From the NCBI GenBank assembly GCA_035416745.1, contig DAOLNV010000049.1:1-42095 (forward strand): DNA of 42,095 bases. The letters run 5' to 3'. A model generated the notes under the pieces. The model had not been told where the DNA came from, did not search any database, and saw only the letters and a list, made by a program, of their open reading frames with translations. Shown one piece after another: positions 1-7,829 of this stretch. The DNA comes from Candidatus Hydrogenedentota bacterium. Lineage in GTDB: Bacteria > Hydrogenedentota > Hydrogenedentia > Hydrogenedentales > SLHB01. Made by a program: the position numbers and the translations under genes. Each line of letters opens with the position of its first letter. The stretch's first letter is position 1.

Positions 1-321
1 ATCTGAATCGGCGAGACGCGGATTCGCCAAATCGCCTGGTAAGCGCCAACGAAACCGGGTGCCGTTCGGTTCGTTGGCCCCGGTTGGCGCTCACAGGCGA
101 TGTGCCGGGCCGGTCTTGTCTGACCCTCATGGGTGTGTTGAACTCCGGCCCCGTGCCGCGAATGCCAGCGTGTTCATGTTGCATTGCTTCCTATTATCCG
201 GAGGCGACTGGGAGGTTCACGAATTCGTTTGGCAGCTCCGCGCAGCATGTTCTGATTGGGTCCTACCGGTCCTTTCGGAGCGCCTTGGCCAGCCTGAACG
301 GCCTGATGCGCGGTCTCCTGT
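1..321. other. Left-edge region without a recognised gene
   Basis: I recognise no gene here. One plus-strand frame is open from the left edge to 325, but its translation has no recognisable domain and an odd composition, so I do not call it. An imperfect hairpin can be drawn at 43-90: 43-49 pairs with 84-90, and 55-59 with 79-83, around a 5-base bulge. It lies upstream of the candidate cysS promoter, so it may end an upstream transcript rather than act as a cysS leader. I looked for a T-box leader and did not find one. Confidence 0.3.
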
Positions 322-351
322 TTGAACTGCTTTCACCGGTAACGCTAGAAT
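322..351 (+). promoter_or_regulatory. Candidate sigma-70 promoter of cysS
   Basis: The -35 TTGAAC is at 322-327 and the -10 TAGAAT at 346-351, with an 18-base spacer. They match 4/6 and 5/6 of consensus. The predicted start is near 358, about 50 bases before the cysS ATG. This is pattern matching only. Confidence 0.5.
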
Positions 352-405
352 TCCGGCAGCCGGGACGGGTTGCGGGAGAGTTACGTCACAACGAAAGCGA
401 GCTTG

Positions 406-1803
406 ATGAGTATTAGTTTCTTCAACACTCTGACGCGGAGGAAAGACGAGTTTGTGCCGTTGCAGGAAGGCAAGGCAGGTGTCTACACCTGCGGCCCGAC
501 GGTGTACAACTATGCCCATATCGGGAACTTGCGGACGTTTCTGTTCGAGGACCTGCTCCGGCGGCACCTCGAGTACCGCGGATATGCGGTTACTCACGTG
601 ATGAACGTGACGGACGTCGAGGACAAGATTATCCGGGCCTGCCGCGAGACGGGCGAATCGCTGGAGTCGCTGACCGGCCGGTATACAAAGGCGTTTCTGG
701 AGGATATGGACACCCTCCGCATCCTGCGTCCTCACGTGATGCCGCGGGCGACCGAAACGGTCCCGGATATGGTCGAGTTCATCAAGACGTTGCGCGAGCA
801 TGGCCACACCTATGAAGTCGATGGCAGCATTTATTTCCGCCTCTCGTCGTTCAGCAATTACGGCAAGCTCAGCGGGTTTGATATCGACGCGCTGAAGGCC
901 AATGCCGACGGCCGCATCGACTCCGACGAATACGAAACCGACGACGCCCGCGATTTCGCCCTCTGGAAAGCCTGGGACGAGGACGACGGCGACATTTTCT
1001 GGGACACGGAGCTGGGGAAGGGGCGGCCGGGATGGCACATCGAGTGCTCGTGCATGAGCCGTAAATACCTCGGCGACACGTTCGATATCCACTGCGGGGG
1101 GATCGATCTGGTGTTCCCACATCATGAGAACGAGATCGCGCAGTCCGAGGCCGCGACGGGCAAACCCTTTGTGAAATACTGGCTTCATGCGGGCCATCTT
1201 CAGGTCGAAGGCCGCAAGATGGCGAAATCCTATGGCAACACGTACACCCTTCGCGATTTGCTCGACAAAGGTTACGACCCCCTGGCGATTCGCTGGGTGT
1301 TGTCGTCAACCCATTATCGGGAACCCAGCAACTTCACCTTCGACGGTCTCGAAGCGGCCGCCCAGTCGGTGCGGCGGATCCAGGATTTCCGTTTGCGGCT
1401 CAGGGAAGTGGCCGGCGACGGCGCCGAGCTGGTTGAAGAGACCGCCGCGTGCGAGAAAGCCTTTGGAGCGGCGCTGGACGACGATCTGAACATCTCGGCG
1501 GCGTTGGCGGTGATCTTTGACTTCGTCCGGGACACCAACAAATTGATTGACGGGGACTGCCTGGGCAAGGCGGGGGCAGAAAAGGCGTTGGCGCTGCTGG
1601 ACCGGCTAGACGCCGTGTGCGGGCTTTTCCCCGAGAAGGAAGCCGGAGCGGCGCCGCAGGAAGTGCTTGAGCTGGTGAACGAGCGGCAGCGGGTGCGTCG
1701 CGAGAAAGACTTTTCCCGCGCCGACGAGATCCGCGATATCCTGAACGGAATGGGGTGGGTCGTCGAAGATACGCCCGACGGTCCCCGTGTGAAGAGGATC
1801 TAA
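406..1803 (+). CDS. cysS: Cysteine--tRNA ligase
   Basis: Charges tRNA-Cys with cysteine in the cytoplasm; a class I synthetase essential for translation. The 465-residue product has the family's usual length. The HIGN signature is at residues 38-41 and the KMSKS loop appears as KMAKS at 271-275. Probable zinc ligands are visible: Cys29 in the TCGPTVYNYAHIGN segment, Cys214 or Cys216, and His239/His240 with Glu243 in FPHHENE. The C-terminal part looks like the usual helical anticodon-binding region and ends in basic residues. I use the ATG at 406, which begins with the family-typical SISFFNTLTRRK; an in-frame TTG at 370 would add 12 residues unlike the family. A candidate promoter lies at 322-351. 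The next gene follows after about 50 bases containing a hairpin. Confidence 0.97.
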   Translation: MSISFFNTLTRRKDEFVPLQEGKAGVYTCGPTVYNYAHIGNLRTFLFEDLLRRHLEYRGYAVTHVMNVTDVEDKIIRACRETGESLESLTGRYTKAFLEDMDTLRILRPHVMPRATETVPDMVEFIKTLREHGHTYEVDGSIYFRLSSFSNYGKLSGFDIDALKANADGRIDSDEYETDDARDFALWKAWDEDDGDIFWDTELGKGRPGWHIECSCMSRKYLGDTFDIHCGGIDLVFPHHENEIAQSEAATGKPFVKYWLHAGHLQVEGRKMAKSYGNTYTLRDLLDKGYDPLAIRWVLSSTHYREPSNFTFDGLEAAAQSVRRIQDFRLRLREVAGDGAELVEETAACEKAFGAALDDDLNISAALAVIFDFVRDTNKLIDGDCLGKAGAEKALALLDRLDAVCGLFPEKEAGAAPQEVLELVNERQRVRREKDFSRADEIRDILNGMGWVVEDTPDGPRVKRI

Positions 1804-1807
1804 TGGT

Positions 1808-1841
1808 GCAATCCGGGCGGATTGCGTGACGCCGGATTGCG
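1808..1841. repeat. Inverted plus direct repeat between cysS and the next gene
   Basis: Right after the cysS stop an 8-base arm (1808-1815) is followed by its exact reverse complement (1818-1825). The nine bases CGGATTGCG at 1818-1826 are then repeated directly at 1833-1841. The first arm could pair with either right-hand copy, giving two alternative hairpins. No U-tract follows. It could be a weak terminator, an RNA processing or stability element, or chance. Confidence 0.4.
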
Positions 1842-1856
1842 CGGGAGGGCAAGGTG

Positions 1857-2252
1857 ATGCGAACCTCACGGTTGCAGGGGGTGCAGGCTCTTCATGATGT
1901 CGAGCAGCGGTCCTTTCGGCTCACCTTGTCCGTGGTTGAGCTGGTGCGGCAGATCGAGCCGGAACTGCCCCAGGCGCTTGCTGACCGAATCATCGTCGCG
2001 GCAACGGATTTCGGCGTAGACGTGTCTGAAGCGGTGGTCCACAGCACGCCGAAAACCCAGGTAAGCAAGCTGGTAGCCGCCCGCCGTACCACGCGCGAAA
2101 TGGCGTTTCTGCTCCATTTGCTCAAAGGCATCCAGATGGCCGCCGAACCCGCGCTGCGGCCCCTCATCGAGGAGGCCGCGGCACTGCAGGAGGAACTCGC
2201 CGGCCTCATCGTCCGTCTGCGTCAGGACGCCGAACGCGAGTCGAGACAATAA
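1857..2252 (+). CDS. Small four-helix-bundle protein (S23/IVP-like)
   Basis: A 131-residue, almost entirely helical protein with no signal peptide. Its helix layout fits the four-helix-bundle family named after the 23S rRNA intervening-sequence protein (PF05635). A second helix around ALADRIIVAATDFGVDVSEA resembles the family's 'RRAAVSIPANIAEG' region, and a later block with ARRTTREMAFLLHLLKG resembles the helix that follows it. Family members are often stand-alone genes of unknown role, and some relatives bind nucleic acid. There is no rRNA here, so this is not an rRNA insertion. Start: ATG at 1857 with a GGGAGG-like Shine-Dalgarno; a GTG directly upstream (1854) is the alternative. The assignment rests on remote resemblance. 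Confidence 0.5.
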   Translation: MRTSRLQGVQALHDVEQRSFRLTLSVVELVRQIEPELPQALADRIIVAATDFGVDVSEAVVHSTPKTQVSKLVAARRTTREMAFLLHLLKGIQMAAEPALRPLIEEAAALQEELAGLIVRLRQDAERESRQ

Positions 2253-2309
2253 GTTAAGACAATCAGGGGGCCATGCGGCCGTTTCCAAACCTCTCCGGGA
2301 GAAGTGTGC

Positions 2310-2337
2310 GGAACTTCGTGCAAACGTTGGTGTTCTA
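2310..2337 (+). promoter_or_regulatory. Candidate ECF-sigma promoter (autoregulatory)
   Basis: GGAACTT at 2310-2316, a 17-base spacer, then TCTA at 2334-2337. GGAAC-type -35 elements are the hallmark of promoters read by SigE-like ECF sigma factors, and such factors usually control their own operon. The sigma gene starts at 2365. No good sigma-70 promoter was seen in the same gap. Strong match by eye; not tested. Confidence 0.65.
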
Positions 2338-2364
2338 TCCAGTGTGGTCAAGGTCGACCGGCGA

Positions 2365-2943
2365 ATGAACGAACCCTCCGATTGGGAACTCGTCGCGCTC
2401 GCGCGCACCGGCGATGACCAGGCCTTTGCGCGCCTGGTGCGGCGGTATCAGCAGGGCGTGGTGGCGTTCTGTCAGCGCATGGTGGGTTCGCGAGATGACG
2501 CCGAGGACCTTGCGCAGGACAGTTTCATCCGCGTGTACCGGTATCTGGCTGGGCTCCGTCCCGAGGCGAAATTTTCTACCGCCCTGTTCGGGATCGCCCG
2601 CAACCTGACGCTGAACTTCCTCCGCGATGCCGGCCGGCGGGGCCGTGGCAAGACGTGTTCGCTGACCAGTGAAGATGCGGCGCAACAACCGGTTCGCGAC
2701 CCGGCCAACAGCCCGGAACACCGGGCGCGGCTTCACGAGATCGAGACGATGCTCGAACGGGCGCTCGAGGGGGTGTCGCCGGAGCATCGCGAAGTCCTGG
2801 TGCTTCGCGAACTGAACGGCCTTGATTACGAGGCGATTGCGGCAGTGACGAAATGCCGCAAGGGTACGGTCAAGAGCCGCCTTGCCCGTGCACGCGAGCA
2901 ACTCCGAATCCAGTTGTTGGAACTCGGGGGAGACGAGATATGA
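2365..2943 (+). CDS. RNA polymerase sigma factor, ECF subfamily
   Basis: A 192-residue alternative sigma factor of the SigE/RpoE-like group, which directs RNA polymerase to an envelope-stress regulon. Region 2 is near the N-terminus: DDQAFARLVRRYQ, then DAEDLAQDSFIRVYRYL (core-binding and -10 recognition helices), and FGIARNLTLNFLRD. Region 4 is C-terminal: LEGVSPEHREVLVLREL, then a helix-turn-helix with CRKGTVKSRLARAREQLR that should read the -35. Both regions are complete and the length is typical. ATG at 2365 is chosen; an upstream in-frame GTG (2344) would fall inside the predicted start-site region. The stop overlaps the anti-sigma start by four bases (ATGA), so the two are translationally coupled. 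GGAACTT-N17-TCTA upstream suggests autoregulation. Confidence 0.93.
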   Translation: MNEPSDWELVALARTGDDQAFARLVRRYQQGVVAFCQRMVGSRDDAEDLAQDSFIRVYRYLAGLRPEAKFSTALFGIARNLTLNFLRDAGRRGRGKTCSLTSEDAAQQPVRDPANSPEHRARLHEIETMLERALEGVSPEHREVLVLRELNGLDYEAIAAVTKCRKGTVKSRLARAREQLRIQLLELGGDEI

Positions 2944-3563
2944 AGCAGGAAGAAATCAACGAGCTGCTATCGGCTCACCTCGATGGTGAAAGCGAGGATC
3001 CCGAAGCGGTGGAACGCCTGCTCGAGGGCGAGCCGGACGTGCGCCGCCGCTTCGAGATCCTTCAATCGCAATCGAAGGCGCTCCGTTCGTTGCCTCTGCC
3101 GGATGTCGCGCCCGAATTCGCTACGCGCGTGCTGGCCGGAGTGCGCGAGGAACGCCTCAGCCGCCATCGCCGGTGGATGCCGCTTGTGTTGCCGTTGGCG
3201 GCCGCTGCCGCGGTGGTGGTGGTGCTGGGAACCGTCTATTTCGCCACGCAGACCCGGCCCGAACCCGGGACCTGGCCGGCCGCGAACGATTTGCGAAAAT
3301 GGAACGAAATCGATCCCGAAATGCTGGATGCGGCCTTGGTCGAGCGCATGGCGGCCGCCCCGGACGCCTTCGAGTTGTGGGACCAGGGGTATGGAGAGGC
3401 TGGCGCCGATGATTCATGGGACGATACCGCCGCCTCCACGCTCGACGAAATGGCCGCCGTCATGGACGCGGAAGCCGAGCTTGACGTTCTGATAGAGGAA
3501 CTCAGTGCAGAGGAAGAAGCCGTCTTCCGTGAATTGCTGGTCGCATATGCGATGGAGGGTTAG
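2940..3563 (+). CDS. Membrane-anchored anti-sigma factor, Cys-free
   Basis: A 207-residue protein coupled to the ECF sigma gene by an ATGA overlap, the standard position of its anti-sigma factor. Residues 1-78 are cytoplasmic and helical; the segment EEINELLSAHLDGE is the usual opening of anti-sigma domains. One membrane helix spans about residues 80-102 (PLVLPLAAAAAVVVVLGTVY). The rest, about 100 residues, is acidic and should face the periplasm. The protein has no cysteine at all, so it cannot be a zinc-binding (HxxxCxxC) anti-sigma factor; release probably depends on the periplasmic part or proteolysis. The Spy-like gene follows after 4 bases. Assignment is from topology, context and N-terminal resemblance. 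Confidence 0.8.
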   Translation: MKQEEINELLSAHLDGESEDPEAVERLLEGEPDVRRRFEILQSQSKALRSLPLPDVAPEFATRVLAGVREERLSRHRRWMPLVLPLAAAAAVVVVLGTVYFATQTRPEPGTWPAANDLRKWNEIDPEMLDAALVERMAAAPDAFELWDQGYGEAGADDSWDDTAASTLDEMAAVMDAEAELDVLIEELSAEEEAVFRELLVAYAMEG

Positions 3564-3567
3564 ATTC

Positions 3568-4302
3568 ATGAGACACGCACTGCTGCTGGTTGTTGCTGCA
3601 ACGGCGTCCGTTCTGATGACATGGAGCGCGGCTGCCCAGCCGCCGGCGGCGCCGCCTTCGCCGCCGCGCGCCGAGCATGCCGCAAGACCCCTGATGGACG
3701 AACTCAAGCGCATGAGTGAAGCCGACATCCGTTCTCTGGTCGAAATGGTCCGTATGGTGCGGTTGACGCAGGAACTGGGCCTCAACGACGAACAAGCCGT
3801 CGTGCTGGTGCGGCAATTCAGCGAGGTAAAAGAAGAAACGGGCAGAATCCAAAGGGAACGCCAGGAACTTGGGAAAGCGCTGCGGGAATTGGTGAATGCC
3901 AGCGCCCCCGAAGACCAGATTCAGAAAAAGCTCGACGAACTCGTTGCCAGAGACAAGGAATCGCTCATGAAACGGTTCGACGCGTTCGAGCGCGCCTCCG
4001 CCGGGCTAACCCCCGCACAGAGAGCCAAGCTATACCTGTTCATGGGCGATTTTGACAAGCGCATGCGCACCCTTATCGAGAAAGCCAGAGAGCAATTCCG
4101 CGAACAGCGCGGAGAGCGGATGGGTGAGCCGGTCATGCGCGAGGATGGCCCGTTTCGCCGCGGCGGACCCGCCGGACCCACCCCGCGCGAGAGGTTTGGT
4201 GGCGGACGCGGCGCGGCCGAAGGCCGCCCGGGCGCACGCCGCGGCGTTGAGGGACAGCCCCTACAGCAAGCGCCCGCACCCGAACCGCCCGAGCAGGAAT
4301 AG
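3568..4302 (+). CDS. Exported Spy/CpxP/CnrX-like protein
   Basis: A 244-residue exported protein with a clear Sec signal peptide (hydrophobic core LLLVVAATASVLMTW, cleavage likely after AAA or AAAQ). The mature part is a long charged helical segment with two LTxxQ-like motifs, GLNDEQA and LTPAQR, typical of the periplasmic Spy/CpxP/ZraP/CnrX family of chaperones and stress sensors. The C-terminal ~65 residues are Gly/Arg/Pro-rich and look disordered. It is third in a sigma/anti-sigma/periplasmic cassette, the gene content of the CnrYXH metal-sensing system, so a role in sensing periplasmic metal or misfolding is plausible but inferred. A cluster of metal ligands is not evident. The run ends against a convergent gene with no clear terminator. 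Confidence 0.75.
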   Translation: MRHALLLVVAATASVLMTWSAAAQPPAAPPSPPRAEHAARPLMDELKRMSEADIRSLVEMVRMVRLTQELGLNDEQAVVLVRQFSEVKEETGRIQRERQELGKALRELVNASAPEDQIQKKLDELVARDKESLMKRFDAFERASAGLTPAQRAKLYLFMGDFDKRMRTLIEKAREQFREQRGERMGEPVMREDGPFRRGGPAGPTPRERFGGGRGAAEGRPGARRGVEGQPLQQAPAPEPPEQE

Positions 4303-4431
4303 GCCGCGAAGAACCGGCAAGACCCGGGACGCCGTCAAGCGAGCACATCGGGAAGGGCCGTTCCGGCGGGCGTTACGTCGATGGGCCGCTGTGCCGCATT
4401 CCATCGGTGCCCTTGCCGGTCGCGGACCCGC

Positions 4432-5325
4432 TTACCGTCCGGGCGGACATCCCTCTTGCTGTTCCCACGCGTCGTTACGGTAGATGTGGCGGCGAACGCG
4501 GAACCCGCTTGCGGTGACGGCAATCTCACTGAGTTCACCAAAGCAGTTCTTCCGGGGATGGTGATAAAAGAACGCGCCCGTGGAAAGGTGGAATACGTTG
4601 GGAAATTCCGGGTCCCGCGTGTAGCTGAAGCGGTGGACGTGTCCGGCGACATAAAGCACCCGTTTGCCGCATTGGCCCAAGGCCCGGCGCAGGTCTTCGG
4701 CGTGGCGCAACCGCCGGTTCCGGCTGCTGGCGTACGCATCCGTCTCATGCATGACGGGATAGTGCGCGCCCACGATGACGGGGTCTGAGGCTTGTCGCAA
4801 CAGGGCTTCCGTGGCGGCGACGTCCGCCGCGGAGATATGGCCCGCGGACGAAACCAGATTCGGGCACACGGTTGGGACCAGTACCAGCGACGTGCCGCCG
4901 CGCAACTTCTGCGCCGCCGGATAGCCTTCCGGCGGGAGGTAAAGCCCGAAGTAATACTCGAACCGCCCCTCGCGCGCCGCCCGGAACGTGTAAACGTCGT
5001 GATTGCCCGGGATCAGCGTCACCTCGAGGCCGCGCCGCACCAGCCCGTCGACAAATCCCCTAGCCATACGAAATTCGGTCTCGGTCGAAGTCGACGTGAA
5101 ATCTCCCGTCAACAGCACGGCAGGGGTCCCGAGCGATGCCGCGTAATCCGCAAAGGGTTCGGCTCGCGCCATGAGGAAGTGCCGGCCCCGGCGAAAGAGC
5201 ACGTTGAGATTGCCAAGAAGCCGTTTATTAGCCAGAGCCAAGGGGTTCCACACGACCGACCAGAAATGAAGGTCGGCGATATGGAGCAACCGGTCGCGGA
5301 CGGCGTCTGTGCCCGGCGTGCCCAT
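4432..5325 (-). CDS. Calcineurin-like metallophosphoesterase
   Basis: A 297-residue cytoplasmic phosphoesterase; no signal peptide is visible. The five metal-binding blocks of the family appear in order: LHIADLHF (DxH) near residue 17, LLTGDFTSTSTETEF (GD), LIPGNHDVY (GNHD), VIVGAHYPV (GxHxP) and VAGHVHRFSY (GHxH). The substrate cannot be told from sequence; relatives act on phosphodiesters, nucleotides or phosphoproteins. It begins 15 bases after the stop of the large esterase gene and is probably in its operon. ATG at 5325 has an AAGGA upstream at about ten bases. The 3' end faces the Spy-like gene across about 130 bases with no clear terminator hairpin. Confidence 0.9.
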   Translation of the reverse strand: MGTPGTDAVRDRLLHIADLHFWSVVWNPLALANKRLLGNLNVLFRRGRHFLMARAEPFADYAASLGTPAVLLTGDFTSTSTETEFRMARGFVDGLVRRGLEVTLIPGNHDVYTFRAAREGRFEYYFGLYLPPEGYPAAQKLRGGTSLVLVPTVCPNLVSSAGHISAADVAATEALLRQASDPVIVGAHYPVMHETDAYASSRNRRLRHAEDLRRALGQCGKRVLYVAGHVHRFSYTRDPEFPNVFHLSTGAFFYHHPRKNCFGELSEIAVTASGFRVRRHIYRNDAWEQQEGCPPGR

Positions 5326-5340
5326 GCGTACGAATCCTTG

Positions 5341-7644
5341 CTACGAACCAGAGGCGATGGAACCGGCGGTCCCGGTCATCGCGAGCACTCCTTCCGGCCC
5401 AGCCGCGCTGGCATAGGCCGTTGCGAAATTGCGCCATGCTTCAGCATCGGCGCAATTGAGCAGCTCGACAGGCCGCGGCGCGATCATGGCCGCGGCCGTA
5501 TTCAGATCGCCCACGGACCGGATGCACGGCATGTAGTATTTCTCGAGCCACTGAGCATCGCTCCGCGGGTCGAAGTCTCCGGCGTCGGCTATCACCTTGG
5601 CGATGGCGGGGTCCGCCGCGGCGGCGAACAACGCCAACACCCCTGCGTTGCCCAAAGCGGTAACGGTCAGAGGCGCGCCGACCCTGTTGCGCAGAAAGAC
5701 GGCGGCCGTCACGATGTCCTGAATCCGGCAGGCGGTATCCGTCGGCAGGAACGTGTCGGGGAACTTGTATACCTTGCGCTCGGACCCTTTGCGGGGCTCC
5801 TGGAACTCGCCGGTGAGAAACGTATCGATGCAAAGGACCGCGTTGCCTTCAGCCAGCAGTTTTTGAGTGAGTGCGCCGGGTCCCCCCGTAACCGGGTCGG
5901 CCAGAGCCGCTTTGCCGCGCCCGTGTACAGCCAATACAGCCCCCGTCGGTGCGGCCAGCGGCTTGTACAACAGCGCGGGGATGGCCTGGTTCGCGTCCGG
6001 CCGCCAGATAATGAGCCGCTCGAGTTCGTAGCTGCTGGCCTTGGTCTGGGCAATCAGCCGGGCGGTCACGGCGGCGGAGTCGGGCACCACCAGGCCCATG
6101 ATGTCGAATAGAGCGATCCCGTACCCGGTGCGGAAAGACTCGCGGTCCCCGGGGGACTTCGGCAGCACCGCGGCGCATTTTTCGCGTGCCGTTTCGATCA
6201 CCTGCGGCATGAATGTTTCCTGCATGCCGAATCCTTCGGGCAATTTGCCGTCTGGAAAGACCCGCAGCACCTCGTCGGGCTCCTTCTCATACGGGGGCTC
6301 GGTGAATTCCGCGTATTTTTCGGGTTGCCCGAGCACCCACTTGCCGAAGAAGCGGTACATTGCGGTGCGGCTGTCCTGGTTGTAGTTGTGATGATAGTCG
6401 AAATGGTGATTCTCGAGCCGGCCGGCCGCGTCGTAGAGCGCGTAGATGCCGCGAATGGCCGGAAACTCGACCCGCGGAGTCAGTTTGGTCCAATCGCCCG
6501 AGGTCGAGACCATCACCATCGGCCGGGGAGCCATGAGTGCGCCGATCTCCATGTTTGACGCCTTCATGCGGAGGATTGGGGCGTTTTCACACATGCAGCC
6601 GCCCTGCATGGTGTGAGAGATCATGTTGACGGGCGCGCTCACTTTGATGCGGGGCTCGATGGCCTGGACCGCGAAGGTCTGGGTACCGCCGCCCGAGGCG
6701 CCGGTGCACGCCAGATTATCCGCGTCTACGTAGGGCAGGGCCGCGAGGAAGTCGATCACCCGCAGGCTGTTCCACAACTGGAACGCGAAGGGGTGCAAAC
6801 CATAGAGCTTGTGGACGGGCTCGTCCCAGCGGTGGTCGGGAAACTGGAGGCTGTCGACGTAGCCGACCATGTCGTAACTGAAGACCACGATGCCCATGCG
6901 GGCGAGGGTGATGCAGCGCGCCGGAACCGAGCCGCGGGCACTGTCCTCAAGGCGTCCGTGTTCCCAATGCCCGTGCGGGCATGCTACACCGGGAAACGGG
7001 CCGCCGCCTTTCGGGCGATAGAGGTTGCCGGTCACCAGCACGCCCGGGCGGGACTCGAAATACACCTTTTCAATGATGTAGTCATCGTGTTCGGCGGCCG
7101 GTTCGATGTGCGCATTGAGGGGCGTGCGTTCCGGCATGGGCCAAAGCCCCGAAGAGACGAGGATTGTGCGCCGCAGGTCCGCCGCATAGGTTTCCCAGGC
7201 TTTGCGCGAATCGAAAGAGGTCATGATAAAGGTGGCGTCGGTGTCTCGGCGGATATCGTAGCGGCCGTCGATGGGTGTTTCGGGTTGCTCGAACACACGC
7301 ATATGGGCCTGAGCCTTCTCGGGCTCGAATGCCGCGTTCGCGCTCAGCGCCACTGAGGCGATGTCGCCTTCGAGACTGATCGCGGCGGCGCCCGCGGGCA
7401 ACGGGGCCTCGCCTGCCTTCACCCAGCGAAAGACGCCTTTGTGAGGAGCGCTTTCCGGGGCCTGGAACGTCGCGCCGCCTATCGAGGCCTGTGCCGCGGA
7501 CGCGCCATCGGCCCACAGCCATACCGTGTAGGTGGCGGCGCGCGGCAAGGTCACCGGTCCGCCCCGGAGCTCGTACGCGTCCAGCCACACAAGGTCCGGC
7601 GTCTCTACCGCCATCCCGAACACCGAAAGCAGCAACATGCACAT
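5341..7644 (-). CDS. Exported two-lobed alpha/beta hydrolase (acetyl-xylan-esterase-like)
   Basis: A 767-residue protein with a short hydrophobic N-terminus (LLLSVFGMAVE), so probably exported. After a roughly 190-residue beta-rich N-terminal region comes an alpha/beta hydrolase lobe of the acetyl xylan esterase / Abhydrolase_7-like type. Its nucleophile elbow TGASGGGTQTF places Ser317; a likely acid is Asp384 (STSGDWT) and the His is in the NHHFDYHHNYN segment near 414-419. A second hydrolase-like lobe follows (GAVLAVHGRGK near 568), but its elbow reads LGNAGVLAL with Ala667 at the Ser position, so it should be inactive. The same layout occurs in the gene at 40057. Start: ATG at 7644, preceded by a perfect AAGGAGG; an ATG at 7683 lacks one. 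Likely substrates are acylated polysaccharides (inference). Confidence 0.82.
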   Translation of the reverse strand: MCMLLLSVFGMAVETPDLVWLDAYELRGGPVTLPRAATYTVWLWADGASAAQASIGGATFQAPESAPHKGVFRWVKAGEAPLPAGAAAISLEGDIASVALSANAAFEPEKAQAHMRVFEQPETPIDGRYDIRRDTDATFIMTSFDSRKAWETYAADLRRTILVSSGLWPMPERTPLNAHIEPAAEHDDYIIEKVYFESRPGVLVTGNLYRPKGGGPFPGVACPHGHWEHGRLEDSARGSVPARCITLARMGIVVFSYDMVGYVDSLQFPDHRWDEPVHKLYGLHPFAFQLWNSLRVIDFLAALPYVDADNLACTGASGGGTQTFAVQAIEPRIKVSAPVNMISHTMQGGCMCENAPILRMKASNMEIGALMAPRPMVMVSTSGDWTKLTPRVEFPAIRGIYALYDAAGRLENHHFDYHHNYNQDSRTAMYRFFGKWVLGQPEKYAEFTEPPYEKEPDEVLRVFPDGKLPEGFGMQETFMPQVIETAREKCAAVLPKSPGDRESFRTGYGIALFDIMGLVVPDSAAVTARLIAQTKASSYELERLIIWRPDANQAIPALLYKPLAAPTGAVLAVHGRGKAALADPVTGGPGALTQKLLAEGNAVLCIDTFLTGEFQEPRKGSERKVYKFPDTFLPTDTACRIQDIVTAAVFLRNRVGAPLTVTALGNAGVLALFAAAADPAIAKVIADAGDFDPRSDAQWLEKYYMPCIRSVGDLNTAAAMIAPRPVELLNCADAEAWRNFATAYASAAGPEGVLAMTGTAGSIASGS

Positions 7645-7652
7645 GGCCGCGC

Positions 7653-7659
7653 CCTCCTT
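7653..7659 (-). promoter_or_regulatory. Strong ribosome binding site deciding the esterase start
   Basis: AAGGAGG on the minus strand, eight bases before the ATG at 7644. It supports that start over the in-frame ATG at 7683, which has no Shine-Dalgarno. Confidence 0.75.
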
Positions 7660-7829
7660 CGCGCTTGGATTACGCTTGAGCATATCGTGATTGTGTTCTG
7701 AATTAAAGGGGGAGGCTCAGGAGGGCATGCCCGTCCGGCTGGTCCCTGGCCATTGCGCGGCGTTGTATTTGCCTGCCGGAACCACTATTGTAAGGAAATC
7801 TCTTGTGGAACAGGGAGCAGATACGCCGC

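Noticed and set aside
2..325. Open frame from the left edge that could be a gene's C-terminus
   Set aside because: The translation has no domain and unusual composition; sequence to the left would be needed.
1..405. Possible T-box leader for cysS
   Set aside because: No T-box core was found and the candidate promoter lies downstream of the only large hairpin.
4792..6111. A 439-codon plus-strand frame over the phosphoesterase and esterase genes
   Set aside because: It crosses two well-supported minus-strand genes and shows no domain.
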